From: Erwinia sp039023475
GTDB taxonomy: Bacteria > Pseudomonadota > Gammaproteobacteria > Enterobacterales > Enterobacteriaceae
Direction: 5' to 3'
Assembly: GCF_039023475.1 (NCBI RefSeq)
Contig: NZ_JBCHVB010000001.1
Location: forward strand, 310,001 to 374,000
Length of the DNA stretch: 64,000 bases
In this document: positions 32,473-41,800 of the stretch, piece after piece
How positions within the stretch are numbered: the stretch's first letter is position 1
Layout of the letters: every line of letters begins with the position of its first letter
Position numbers and translations under genes: made by a program
The notes under the pieces: model-generated
What the model was told of the DNA's origin: nothing
The model's database searches: none
Seen by the model: the letters and a program-made list of their open reading frames with translations, nothing else

Positions 32473-32569
32473 GCCCCCTTAGATATCAGCGTGAGGGATA
32501 CGTCAGCATCGTTGCATGTGGTGACGATTTTCCGCGTAGTCATGCCTTTGGCGTAAACTTAACCATGAA

Positions 32570-32593
32570 AGTAAAAGGCGCATTAACTGCGCC
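32570..32593 (-). terminator. Terminator of the monooxygenase gene
   Basis: A 6-bp stem GGCGCA/TGCGCC around a 5-base loop is followed on the minus strand by TTTTACTTT, just past the stop at 32604. Confidence 0.7.
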
Positions 32594-32603
32594 ATAAAGC
32601 GGA

Positions 32604-32897
32604 TTACATCCCGATTTTAATCACTTCCGGCGGCATGGTAAGCAGCGGAACAGCGTCGGCCATCAGCGTCTGGAAGTGTGGCTGTTCGCCATGCAGCGTC
32701 ACCGCCGCTTCATTTTCCCACGTCTCATGGAACAGGAAGACGTTGCCGTCCTCAACGCTACGGTAGAGATCGTAGTGCAGACATCCCTCCTCGGCACGCG
32801 CAGGTTTGACGCCATTATTCAGCACTTTCTTCAGCTCATCGGCCTTACCCGGCCTGGCGGTGAATTTCGCAACGATAAGGATGTTTTTTTCGGTCAT
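32604..32897 (-). CDS. Antibiotic biosynthesis monooxygenase (ABM)-family protein
   Basis: The 97-residue protein is a single ABM-fold (ferredoxin-like dimeric alpha+beta barrel) domain, of the YgiN/quinol-monooxygenase type. It shows the usual VAKFTARPGKADELK start, the EEGCLHYDLYRS middle and the FLFHETWENEAAVTLH strand-helix segment. Relatives oxidise quinols or degrade small electrophiles. No partner gene is adjacent. It lies between the ColE1 remnant and the DUF333 lipoprotein. Confidence 0.85.
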   Translation of the reverse strand: MTEKNILIVAKFTARPGKADELKKVLNNGVKPARAEEGCLHYDLYRSVEDGNVFLFHETWENEAAVTLHGEQPHFQTLMADAVPLLTMPPEVIKIGM

Positions 32898-33351
32898 TTC
32901 TATCTCCTTGGTTGATACTTTTGCTAAAAGGACGTGGAGCCGGCTTCTACTTTCTGTTCTCTGACATCAGGGTCAGCCATTCCAAAAACGCATTACCGCA
33001 TAATGCCACAGTTTTTCAGCCTCTTCAGGCTGCCGGCGCCTTCCGGCAGGTTAAGCGCATTTTAGGTTAACTGTGCCGTCGCAAAATGACGCCGCCAGCC
33101 TGAGCGTGAGAAAAAATGTCTGTTTTGCCAGATCGGTGCCCCGGTTCGTGACAGTGTCACTATTCGCTTGTGGCTGGCTTGATCGCCGCTTTCAATGCCT
33201 GAGGGAGCATTCAACCAGCCTGCCAAAATAAGACAGTGGCCTATTGCATTTTCAGGTCGCACAATTTGGTAAATATTCGTGACAGCTCTCGACCCATAAG
33301 AAAACCTGGCATATGCTGGCAAACGCCATACCCCCCAACCGGAGTGAATCA
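32898..33351. other. Intergenic stretch between ABM gene and DUF333 gene
   Basis: No supported gene. A 7-bp stem-loop CTGCCGG/CCGGCAG (33030-33049) lacks a T-run. A minus-strand open frame covering 33062-33352 has atypical composition and no ribosome site and is not called. Confidence 0.5.
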
Positions 33352-33624
33352 ATGAAAGCAGCGACCTTTCTGCTGGCTACCGCTGTACTGCTGCTCGCAG
33401 GCTGTAGCAGCGACGCCGACAATGAACCGCCACAGCAGGCGACAAGCGCACACGTTCCTGCAAAGGTCGTTATGTCTGAACTGGCGGCCAGCGCCTGCTC
33501 CGGCGCCGGGGGAAGTCTGGCGCTGTCGCGTCAGCTGGACGGCTCTGCGGTGGGGATGTGTCAGCTGGCCAACGGCCGCCGCTGCGATGAAGGCGCGCTG
33601 ACCAGCGGCAGCTGTATCCGCTAA
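33352..33624 (+). CDS. DUF333 lipoprotein (YoaF-like)
   Basis: The 90-residue protein has a lipoprotein signal with lipobox LAGC (Cys near residue 18) and a DUF333 domain at about 48-88 containing ACSGAGGSL, MCQLANGRRCDEGAL and a final Cys, a set of four cysteines expected to form disulfides. DUF333 is seen in YoaF and in some proteins labelled hemolysin-like, without known function. ATG 33352 has GGAG upstream; a longer upstream frame is not supported. It occupies the place beside ldhA where E. coli has hslJ. Confidence 0.85.
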   Translation: MKAATFLLATAVLLLAGCSSDADNEPPQQATSAHVPAKVVMSELAASACSGAGGSLALSRQLDGSAVGMCQLANGRRCDEGALTSGSCIR

Positions 33625-33656
33625 AACGGACTTCGCCGGTCAGCATCGCTCTTTGC

Positions 33657-34652
33657 TTACTGCGCCGTCAGTTCGTTAGGGCAGGTTTCGCCCCGGTCGA
33701 GCTGCTTCAGGTTTTCCAGCGTGGTTTCCGCAATGCTGGTCAGCGCTTCCGCCGTCAGGAAGGCCTGATGCCCGGTAAACAGTACGTTGTGGCAGGCGGA
33801 AAGCCGGCGAAAGACGTCATCCTGGATCACGTCATTCGACTTATCCTCAAAGAACAGATCGCGTTCGTTTTCATAGACGTCCATACCCAGCGAGCCGATT
33901 TTCTGCATCTTCAGCGCATCGATAGCGGCCTGAGAATCGATCAGCCCGCCCCGGCTGGTGTTAATGATCATCACGCCATCTTTCATCTGCTGGAAGGCGG
34001 CCATATTCAGTAAATGATAATTATCCGGCGTCATGGGACAGTGCAGGCTGATTACATCAGCCTCCCGGAAGAGGGTATTGATATCCACATATTCAACACC
34101 TATCTCCAGCGCCAGAGGGTTAGGATAGGGATCGCACGCCAGCAGACGCATGCCAAAGCCTTTCAGTATCCGCAAGGTAGCAAGCCCGATTTTACCGGTG
34201 CCGATCACGCCCGCAGTGCGTCCGTGCATATTAAAACCGATCAGCCCGTCCAGCGAGAAGTTGGCTTCGCGGGTTCTCTGCCAGGCGCGGTGAATGCGGC
34301 GGTTAAGGGTCATCATCATGCCCACCGCATGTTCCGCCACGGCCTCAGGGGAATAGGCGGGCACGCGGACCACATGCAGGCCCAGCTCCTTTGCCGCATC
34401 CAGGTCAACGTTATTGAAGCCCGCGCAGCGTAGCGCGATGAACTTCACGCCCAGTTCCGCCAGCTCCTCCAGCACCACGCGTCCGCCATCGTCGTTAACA
34501 AACAGGCAGACGCCATCGCAGCCAACGGCGTTTTTAGCCGTGCGGTCCGTCAGCAAAAAATCGAAAAACTCCAGCTCAAAGCCGTAGCTTTCATTGACCT
34601 GCTCAAGGTAGGTCCGGTCATAATGTTTTGTGCTGTACACCGCAAGTTTCAC
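33657..34652 (-). CDS. ldhA: Fermentative D-lactate dehydrogenase
   Basis: The 331-residue enzyme reduces pyruvate to D-lactate with NADH in mixed-acid fermentation. The Rossmann motif GVIGTGKIG (about 150), the substrate Arg in LRCAGFNNVDL (about 79), TSRGG near the catalytic Arg, Glu in the YENERDLFFED region and the final catalytic His in LFTGHQAFLT are all present. Length is within two residues of E. coli LdhA. Convergent with the DUF333 lipoprotein gene. Confidence 0.95.
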   Translation of the reverse strand: MKLAVYSTKHYDRTYLEQVNESYGFELEFFDFLLTDRTAKNAVGCDGVCLFVNDDGGRVVLEELAELGVKFIALRCAGFNNVDLDAAKELGLHVVRVPAYSPEAVAEHAVGMMMTLNRRIHRAWQRTREANFSLDGLIGFNMHGRTAGVIGTGKIGLATLRILKGFGMRLLACDPYPNPLALEIGVEYVDINTLFREADVISLHCPMTPDNYHLLNMAAFQQMKDGVMIINTSRGGLIDSQAAIDALKMQKIGSLGMDVYENERDLFFEDKSNDVIQDDVFRRLSACHNVLFTGHQAFLTAEALTSIAETTLENLKQLDRGETCPNELTAQ

Positions 34653-34850
34653 AGTTAATCTCCTGTTGCCGTAATGGAATATCTCTTACTACAGTTTAAC
34701 AATAATTCTCAGCAAGCTACGCCTCTCGCCGTGGCCTGGCGGAAAATAAGATCTTAACATCTGATTTCAGGTTAAAAACTTCTCCATCAGAGCATTACGT
34801 GCCATCATTCAGCACGCTGTTATTCACGGGAAGAGAGGGATTTCACTGCC

Positions 34851-37478
34851 ATGAGTCGGGGCTGGAAGGTATTTACTGCGGTGACGCTGTCGCTGGTGCT
34901 GATCGTCGCTGGTGTGGCGCTGACCCTACCCTGGTGGCTGCCGCAGCTTGCCGGGATGTGGCTTCCAGCAGGCACCCACGTGGCGCTGGATGGGCGTCCG
35001 GGCTGGCGAAACGGCAAGCTTGTCCTGCCCGGAATACGCTATTTTGCGGATGATTGTGCTCTTGCTGCTGCCAGCCACGTCACGCTTGGCCGCCAGTCAG
35101 GTCGCTGGCAGCTGGCGGCGGATACGCTCACCCTTGATCGGGCCTGCCTGAGTCATCTTCCCGCAGCTGAACACCCCTCTGCGCCCAGAACTTTTGCAGA
35201 GTGGCAGGCGATGCTGCCCGCCGCCGATATCACCGTTGCGAAGCTGACGCTGGTGCCCTGGACCGCCTGGTCCGGGGCGCTGAAGCTTAATCTGGACAGC
35301 CGCCAGCAGCACTTCACCTGGCGCTCAGCGAATCTGTCGCTTGAAGCCTCGCTGAGCGGGCAAACGCTGGATCTTGCCTCGCTAAGATTACAGACGCCGG
35401 GACTTACCGAACCTGTGCAGATCGCCGGAACAATACAGCTTCCTGAACTACCCGATTCCCTTCCTGACGAGGGCAGGCTGGCTGCCGGCCTGGCGCTGGA
35501 GGGCTTTCCAGCCCCACTGCAAATGACGCTGACCTGGCAGCAACAGCAGGGAAGCGTCGTGCTGTTGCAGCAGGGAGAACGGGACCCGCTAATGACGCTG
35601 CCCTGGCAGGCGAGCGGCGATCGTATCGATATTCACCAGGGGCAGTGGCGCTGGCCTTATGCCATGCAGCCGCTCTCCGGCGGCGTCTCGCTCAGTTTGC
35701 AAAACTGGCGACAGGGGATTTCCGCGACGGAAATCACCGGCCGCCTGAACGTGCTGACACAAGGGCGCGGCGGCAAGGGCAATGTGGTACTGACGCTGGG
35801 GCCTGGCCATCTCGATCTGCTCAACAGCGCGTTACCGTTTCGCATCACGGGCGTCAGCAAACTGGCGCAGCTGCAGTTTTATGCCGGTTTGCCGGGCGAA
35901 GTGCAGGGGCCGCTGCTCGATCCCAAAATACGCCTTGCGCCCGGCGCGCTGCTGCGTATGAAGGGACGGCTGCTCTCCACGCTGGAAGTGGATGAAGCCC
36001 GCTGGCCGCTGGCTGGCGTAACCCTTTCGCAGGCCGGGATCGATGGTCGGCTCCAGGCGATCCTGAGCGCGCATGACGCGCAGATGGGCCGCTTCCGGCT
36101 GCATCTTGATGGTGAAGCGAAGGCGTTCTGGCCAGACCGGGGGCGCTGGCGCTGGCGCTACTGGGGCGAGGGTTTTATGGCTCCGCTTGCCGCCAGATGG
36201 GATGTGAGCGGACGCGGACGCTGGCAGGAGAGGCTAATTGAACTCAGCGCGCTCTCAACAGGCTTTGATCATATCCATTATGGCAGCGTCAACGTTGACC
36301 AGCCACGCCTTATCCTCAGCTCTCCCGTGCGCTGGCTGCGCGATCCGGCCCATCCGGCTTTCAGCGGCGGGTTTACCTTCTCCGCCCGGCAGACCGACTT
36401 CAGCAACGGCGGCTATCTGCCGCCGGCAACGCTGCGGGTTAACCTGAAGGGACGCGATCCTTCCGACTTCCTTTATGACGGCGACTTGCAGGCGGAGGCG
36501 ATCGGCCCGGTGCGCGTGCAGGGGCGCTGGGACGGCGCGCGCCTGCGCGGGCAGGGCTGGTGGCCGCAGCAGCCGCTCAGCGTGTTTCAGCCGCTGCTCA
36601 GTGAGGATCTGAAAATGCATATTCAGTCCGGCCAGCTAAAGGCGCAGGTAGCCTTTTCTGCCGCCAGCAAGCAGGGTTTTGAAGCGGGCGGCCACTGGGT
36701 GGTCAGCGACGGCAGCGTCAGAACGCCGGATAATGAGATCACGGGGGTGAACTTCTCGCTGCCGTTCCGCCTGAAGGATCACCTGTGGCATTTTGGCGCT
36801 AAGCAGCCTGTCTCTTTGCGTATCAGAGAGATTAAAAATCAGTTCAGTCTGCAAAATATCACGGCGGATTTGCAGGGGTGGTATCCCTGGAGCGCCCGCC
36901 AGCCGCTGCAACTCAGCAACGTCAGTGTGGATCTCCTGGGCGGCAGCCTGAGCATGGCAAGCCTGCAAATGCCGCAAACGGAAGCGGCGCTGATGCGGCT
37001 GAATCAGATTAGCCTCAGCGAGCTGATCGCCGCGATAAAACCGAAACAGATTGCGATGTCCGGTCATGTTAATGGTGAACTGCCGCTCTGGCTGACGCAT
37101 CCCCGCTGGCTGATTAAGGATGGCTGGCTGGCCAACAGCGGACCGCTTACGGTACGGCTGAATAATGACTTTGCCGACGCCATCTCCAGTAACAACATTG
37201 CTGCGGGCGCGGCGATGGACTGGCTGCGCTATATGGAGATCTCCCGCAGCTGGGCCACGCTCGATCTGGATAATCTGGGCGCGCTGACCATGAAGGCGCA
37301 GGTGGAGGGAACCAGCCGCTTCAGTGATAAAAATCAGCGCGTGTCGCTTAACTACACGCAGCAGGAGAATCTTTTTCAGCTCTGGCGCAGCCTGCGCTTT
37401 GGCGATAACCTCCAGTCCTGGGTGGAGCAGCACGCCACCCTGCCACCGCAAAAAGGAAACTCAGATGAAACGCATTAG
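34851..37478 (+). CDS. ydbH: AsmA-like envelope lipid-transport protein YdbH
   Basis: The 875-residue protein has an N-terminal membrane anchor (about 8-28, VTLSLVLIVAGVALTLPWWL) and a very long beta-rich periplasmic domain with a C-terminal DctA-YdbH/DUF2875-like region. It belongs to the AsmA-like group with TamB and YhdP, which bridge inner and outer membranes and carry phospholipids. In E. coli YdbH works with the lipoprotein YnbE and with YdbL; the same three genes follow each other here. The ATG at 34851 is preceded by GAGAGGGA. Confidence 0.93.
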   Translation: MSRGWKVFTAVTLSLVLIVAGVALTLPWWLPQLAGMWLPAGTHVALDGRPGWRNGKLVLPGIRYFADDCALAAASHVTLGRQSGRWQLAADTLTLDRACLSHLPAAEHPSAPRTFAEWQAMLPAADITVAKLTLVPWTAWSGALKLNLDSRQQHFTWRSANLSLEASLSGQTLDLASLRLQTPGLTEPVQIAGTIQLPELPDSLPDEGRLAAGLALEGFPAPLQMTLTWQQQQGSVVLLQQGERDPLMTLPWQASGDRIDIHQGQWRWPYAMQPLSGGVSLSLQNWRQGISATEITGRLNVLTQGRGGKGNVVLTLGPGHLDLLNSALPFRITGVSKLAQLQFYAGLPGEVQGPLLDPKIRLAPGALLRMKGRLLSTLEVDEARWPLAGVTLSQAGIDGRLQAILSAHDAQMGRFRLHLDGEAKAFWPDRGRWRWRYWGEGFMAPLAARWDVSGRGRWQERLIELSALSTGFDHIHYGSVNVDQPRLILSSPVRWLRDPAHPAFSGGFTFSARQTDFSNGGYLPPATLRVNLKGRDPSDFLYDGDLQAEAIGPVRVQGRWDGARLRGQGWWPQQPLSVFQPLLSEDLKMHIQSGQLKAQVAFSAASKQGFEAGGHWVVSDGSVRTPDNEITGVNFSLPFRLKDHLWHFGAKQPVSLRIREIKNQFSLQNITADLQGWYPWSARQPLQLSNVSVDLLGGSLSMASLQMPQTEAALMRLNQISLSELIAAIKPKQIAMSGHVNGELPLWLTHPRWLIKDGWLANSGPLTVRLNNDFADAISSNNIAAGAAMDWLRYMEISRSWATLDLDNLGALTMKAQVEGTSRFSDKNQRVSLNYTQQENLFQLWRSLRFGDNLQSWVEQHATLPPQKGNSDETH

Positions 37479-37653
37479 CCTGCTGCTCTCCGTCAGTACG
37501 CTGCTGCTCAGTGGCTGTATTCCGCGTATTGAGGTCGCGGCGCCCAAAGAGCCCATCACCATCAATATGAATGTGAAAATTGAGCATGAAATTCATATCA
37601 AGGTCGATAAAGATGTCGAAGCGTTGTTGAAAAACCAGAGCGATCTCTTCTGA
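37465..37653 (+). CDS. ynbE: YnbE outer-membrane lipoprotein
   Basis: The 62-residue lipoprotein has lipobox LSGC (Cys18) and the highly conserved PRIEVAAPKEPITINMNVKI segment followed by EHEIHIKVDKDVEALL. YnbE multimers complete the outer-membrane end of the YdbH bridge. The ATG, with AAAGGAAA upstream, lies inside the end of ydbH (14-bp overlap), so translation is coupled. Confidence 0.95.
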   Translation: MKRISLLLSVSTLLLSGCIPRIEVAAPKEPITINMNVKIEHEIHIKVDKDVEALLKNQSDLF

Positions 37654-37664
37654 GGAGCGGCATC

Positions 37665-37991
37665 ATGAACAGGCTGAAACGACTGATAATCGCGGCGATA
37701 CTGCTCTCACCGTCCGCACTGGCGCTGACGCTGGATGAAGGACGTCAGCAGGGCCGCGTAGGCGAAACGCTTTCGGGCTACATTGCACCCCGCACAGAGG
37801 ATAAGGAAACGCAGGCGCTGGTTGAAGCGATCAATCAGGGCCGTCGGGCTGAATATCAGCGGATTGCGCGAGAAAACAGGCTGACGACTGACGGGGTGGC
37901 GGGCATTGCCGGACAAAAGCTGGTGGAGCGGGCGCTGCCTGGGGAATACGTGCGGGGAATTAACGGCAGGTGGTTTAAAAAAGTCGAATAA
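37665..37991 (+). CDS. ydbL: YdbL periplasmic protein (DUF1318)
   Basis: The 108-residue protein has a signal peptide (cleavage near residue 20, after SALA) and a DUF1318 domain. It begins 11 bp after ynbE with GGAG before its ATG. In E. coli YdbL modulates the YdbH-YnbE lipid-transport bridge. Length equals the E. coli protein. Confidence 0.93.
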   Translation: MNRLKRLIIAAILLSPSALALTLDEGRQQGRVGETLSGYIAPRTEDKETQALVEAINQGRRAEYQRIARENRLTTDGVAGIAGQKLVERALPGEYVRGINGRWFKKVE

Positions 37992-38013
37992 AAAAGGCAG
38001 CCTGAAGGCTGCC
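37990..38013 (-). terminator. Terminator between ydbL and azoR
   Basis: A 7-bp stem GGCAGCC/GGCTGCC with loop TGAA is followed on the minus strand by TTTTTTATT, ending azoR transcription. It lies between convergent genes and may also stop ydbL read-through. Confidence 0.8.
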
Positions 38014-38036
38014 TCTCATCCGCAGCAGGCGCGTAA

Positions 38037-38642
38037 TTACGCGGCCACGATCTGCTTCAGCGCATCTTTCGCATCGTTAGCGGCTTTGGTGGCCACTTCC
38101 GGCCCATAAGCGATACCTTCCGCGAAGACGAACTCCACGTCGGTCATGCCCAAAAAGCCCAGGAACAGCTTCAGATAAGGCGTCAGCAGGTCGCTCGGGG
38201 TATCTTTATGGATGCCGCCGCGGCTGGAGATAACCACCACTTTTTTACCGGTGATCAGGCCTTCAGGGCCATTGCTGGTGTAGCGGAAGGTGACGCCAGC
38301 ACGGGCGATCAGGTCGAAATAGTTTTTCAGCTGCGTCGGAATGTTGAAATTGTACATCGGTGCCGCAATAACGATGGTGTCGTGCGCGTTGATTTCGTTA
38401 ATCAGTTCATCAGACAGGGCCAGCGCTTCCTGCTGGCGTGGCGTCAGTGCCGCCTCGGAAGGACGCATCGCGCCGACCAGTTCACCATCCAGTACCGGAA
38501 CAGGGTTGGCGGCCAGATCGCGGATAGTCAGTTCATCGCTACCGTGGGCGGCTTTCCACTCTTCTACAAAATGGTCGACTAGCTGGTTTGACTGTGAGTA
38601 ACCGGCGAGAATACTGGATTTCAGCACTAAAACTTTGCTCAT
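38037..38642 (-). CDS. azoR: FMN-dependent NADH-azoreductase / quinone reductase AzoR
   Basis: The 201-residue flavodoxin-fold enzyme performs two-electron reduction of quinones and azo compounds with NADH and FMN. The FMN-phosphate loop SSILAGYSQSNQL is at about 9-21 and the isoalloxazine contact APMYNFNIPTQLKNYFD at about 94-110. Length equals that of E. coli AzoR (201). It is convergent with ydbL and divergent from hrpA, as in E. coli. Confidence 0.96.
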   Translation of the reverse strand: MSKVLVLKSSILAGYSQSNQLVDHFVEEWKAAHGSDELTIRDLAANPVPVLDGELVGAMRPSEAALTPRQQEALALSDELINEINAHDTIVIAAPMYNFNIPTQLKNYFDLIARAGVTFRYTSNGPEGLITGKKVVVISSRGGIHKDTPSDLLTPYLKLFLGFLGMTDVEFVFAEGIAYGPEVATKAANDAKDALKQIVAA

Positions 38643-38877
38643 GATAATTTCCTGTCTGTTATGCGGAGGACCTTCCGCTCAATGAGATACACTCTAGGGA
38701 GAAATTGTCCCGAGTGATAGTGCAATATTCTGAGGCCTATGTTCGAATTTACTGAACAACCGGGCCAGGCCGCGCCGCCGCTAAGTCGCTGTCTGTGTTA
38801 CAATACGCAAAATTTTTTTTCATCAGAAACATCAGCTGTTGACCGGCTGAACGGCAACAGAGCGAGTGCTATACCCT

Positions 38878-41800
38878 ATGTCTGAGAGACCCCAATCGCC
38901 GCTGGCGGCCCTGATACCGCAACTTGATTCACTGATGCTGCGCGACCGGCAGCGTCTGCTGAAGCGCCTGCATGGTGCAAAAAAAGTGAAAAACCCCGCC
39001 GCCCAGCAGGCGATCGCTGAAGAACTGAGCGGGGAAATCACGCTGGCGGCGCAGCGCGTCGCCCAGCGCCGTGCGGCGACCCCGCGCATCAGCTATCCGG
39101 AAAACTTGCCGGTCAGCCAGAAAAAAGAAGATATCGCCGAAGCGATCCGTGAGCATCAGGTAGTGATCGTTGCCGGTGAAACCGGCTCGGGCAAAACCAC
39201 CCAGCTGCCGAAAATCTGCATGGAGCTGGGACGCGGCATCACCGGCCTGATTGGTCACACCCAGCCGCGCCGCCTGGCCGCGCGCACCGTGGCCGACCGT
39301 ATCGCGGAAGAGCTGGAAACCACGCCCGGCGGCTGCATCGGCTATAAGGTCCGCTTTAACGATCGCGTCAGTGACACCACCCAGGTGAAGCTGATGACCG
39401 ACGGTATTCTGCTGGCGGAAATTCAGCAGGATCGTCTGCTGATGCAGTATGACACCATCATTATCGATGAGGCCCACGAGCGCAGCCTGAACATCGATTT
39501 CCTGCTGGGTTATCTGCGCGAGCTGCTGCCGCGCCGTCCCGATCTTAAGGTGATTATCACCTCGGCGACCATCGATCCTCAGCGCTTTTCGCGCCATTTC
39601 CATAATGCGCCGGTGATTGAGGTGTCGGGCCGGACCTATCCGGTCGAGGTGCGCTACCGCCCGGTGGTGGAAGAGGCCGATGATACCGATCGCGATCAGC
39701 TACAGGCGATATTCGATGCGGTGGATGAACTTGGCAGGGAAAGCGCCGGGGACATTCTGATCTTTATGAGCGGCGAGCGGGAAATTCGCGATACGGCCGA
39801 TGCGCTCAACAAGCGCGACCTGCCGCACACCGAAGTTCTGCCGCTCTACGCCCGGCTTTCAAACGCCGAACAGAACCGCGTGTTTCAGTCCCATACGGGC
39901 CGGCGTATCGTGCTGGCGACCAACGTGGCGGAAACCTCGCTGACCGTACCCGGCATTAAATACGTTATCGATCCGGGTACCGCCCGCATCAGCCGCTACA
40001 GTTTCCGTACCAAAGTGCAGCGGCTGCCGATCGAGCCCGTTTCTCAGGCGTCGGCCAACCAGCGTAAAGGGCGTTGTGGCCGCGTCTCGGAAGGGATCTG
40101 TATCCGTCTTTACTCAGAAGATGACTTCTTAAGCCGCCCTGAATTTACCGATCCGGAAATTCTGCGCACCAACCTGGCCTCGGTCATTCTGCAAATGACC
40201 GCGCTCGGCCTGGGCGATATCAGCGCGTTTCCCTTCGTTGAGGCGCCGGACAAACGCAATATTCAGGATGGCGTGAAGCTGCTTGAAGAGCTGGGGGCCA
40301 TCACCCAGGCTGAGAACCAGCACTACCGCCTGACTCCGTCCGGCAGGATGCTGGCGCAGCTGCCGGTCGATCCCCGGCTGGCAAAAATGGTGCTTGAAGC
40401 GCAGAAATATGGCTGTACGCGTGAAGTGATGATTATTACCTCCGCGCTCTCCATTCAGGACCCCCGTGAGCGCCCGGTGGAAAAGCAGCAGGCTTCGGAT
40501 GAAAAACATCGCCGGTTTGCGGATAAAGACTCTGATTTCCTGTCGTTCGTTAACCTGTGGGATTACCTGCAGGAGCAGCAGAAGGCGCTGGGTTCCAGCC
40601 AGTTCCGCCGGCTCTGCAAATCGGATTTCCTCAACTATCTGCGTGTACGGGAATGGCAGGATATCTACACCCAGCTTCGCCAGGTAGTGCGTGAGCTGGG
40701 GATCCCGCTTAACAGTGAACCAGCCGATTTTCGCAGCGTGCATACTGCGCTGCTGACCGGTTTGCTCTCCCACATCGGACAGAAGGACAGCGAAAAGCAG
40801 GAGTTTACCGGCGCGCGCAACGCCCGCTTCGCCATTTTTCCGGGCTCCGGCCTGTTCAAAAAGCCGCCGAAGTGGACGATGGTGGCGGAGCTGGTTGAAA
40901 CCAGCCGGCTGTGGGGGCGCATTGCTGCCCGGATTGAGCCGGAGTGGATTGAGCCGATTGCCCAGCATCTGATTAAGCGAAGCTACAGCGAACCGCACTG
41001 GGAGAAAGCGCAGGGCGCGGTAATGGCGAGTGAAAAAGTGACGCTTTATGGCTTGCCCATCGTCGCGGCGCGCAAAGTCAATTACGGTAAAATCGATCCA
41101 GCGCTCTCCCGTGAGTTATTTATCCGCCATGCGTTAGTGGAAGGCGACTGGCAGACGCGCCATGCCTTCTTCCGCGCTAACCTCAAACTGCGCGAAGAAG
41201 TGGAGGAGCTGGAACATAAGTCCCGTCGCCGCGACATTCTGGTCGATGAGGAGACGCTGTTTGCATTTTATGACCAGCGCATCCCGCATGAGGTCGTCTC
41301 CGCCCGCCATTTTGACAGCTGGTGGAAGCAGGCCAGCCGCGAGGAGCCCGAGCGGCTGAATTTCGCGAAAGAGATGCTGATCAAGGATGGGGCAAACAGC
41401 GTCAGCAAGCTGGACTACCCGAACTTCTGGCAGCAGGGTAACCTGAAGCTGCGCCTGAGCTATCAGTTTGAGCCGGGCACCGATGCCGATGGCGTCACGG
41501 TGCATATTCCGCTGCCGCTGCTGAATCAGGTTGAGGAGCGCGGTTTTGAGTGGCAGATACCCGGCGTACGACGTGAGCTGGTCATCGCGCTGATTAAATC
41601 GCTGCCAAAGCCGCTGCGCCGTAATTTCGTACCGGCGCCTAACTATGCGGAAGCCTTTCTGGCCCGCGCCACGCCGTTTGAACAGCCGCTGACTGACGCG
41701 ATGGAGCGCGAATTCCGCCGGATGAGCGGCGTGACGATTGAGCGCGAGGCGTGGCAGTGGGATCAGGTTCCCGATCATCTGAAAATGACCTTCCGCGTGG

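Larger units (their letters stand above)
32105..32500 (+). other. ColE1-type plasmid replication region, chromosomal remnant
   Basis: The sequence from AAAGGATCTTCTTGAGGTCC to about CAGCTTGGAGCG follows the pMB1/ColE1 origin region block by block. It includes the ACCGCCGCTACCAACGGTGG hairpin, AGAGCTACCAACTCTTT, CCACTTCAAGAA, GGTTACCAATGGCT and AACGGGGAGTTCGTACA. RNAII and RNAI promoters are recognisable. Similarity stops near 32472-32500. The last part of the primer and the DNA replication start, which lie about 550 nt from the RNAII start in ColE1, are absent. It begins some 20 bp after the DUF943 stop. The comparison was made from memory of the ColE1 sequence. Confidence 0.88.

Noticed and set aside
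33062..33352. Minus-strand 96-codon frame between the ABM and DUF333 genes
   Set aside because: Atypical composition, no ribosome site and no recognised domain.
36636..37451. Minus-strand open frame (271 codons) within ydbH
   Set aside because: ydbH is well supported by family, synteny and the overlap with ynbE; the shadow has no motif.
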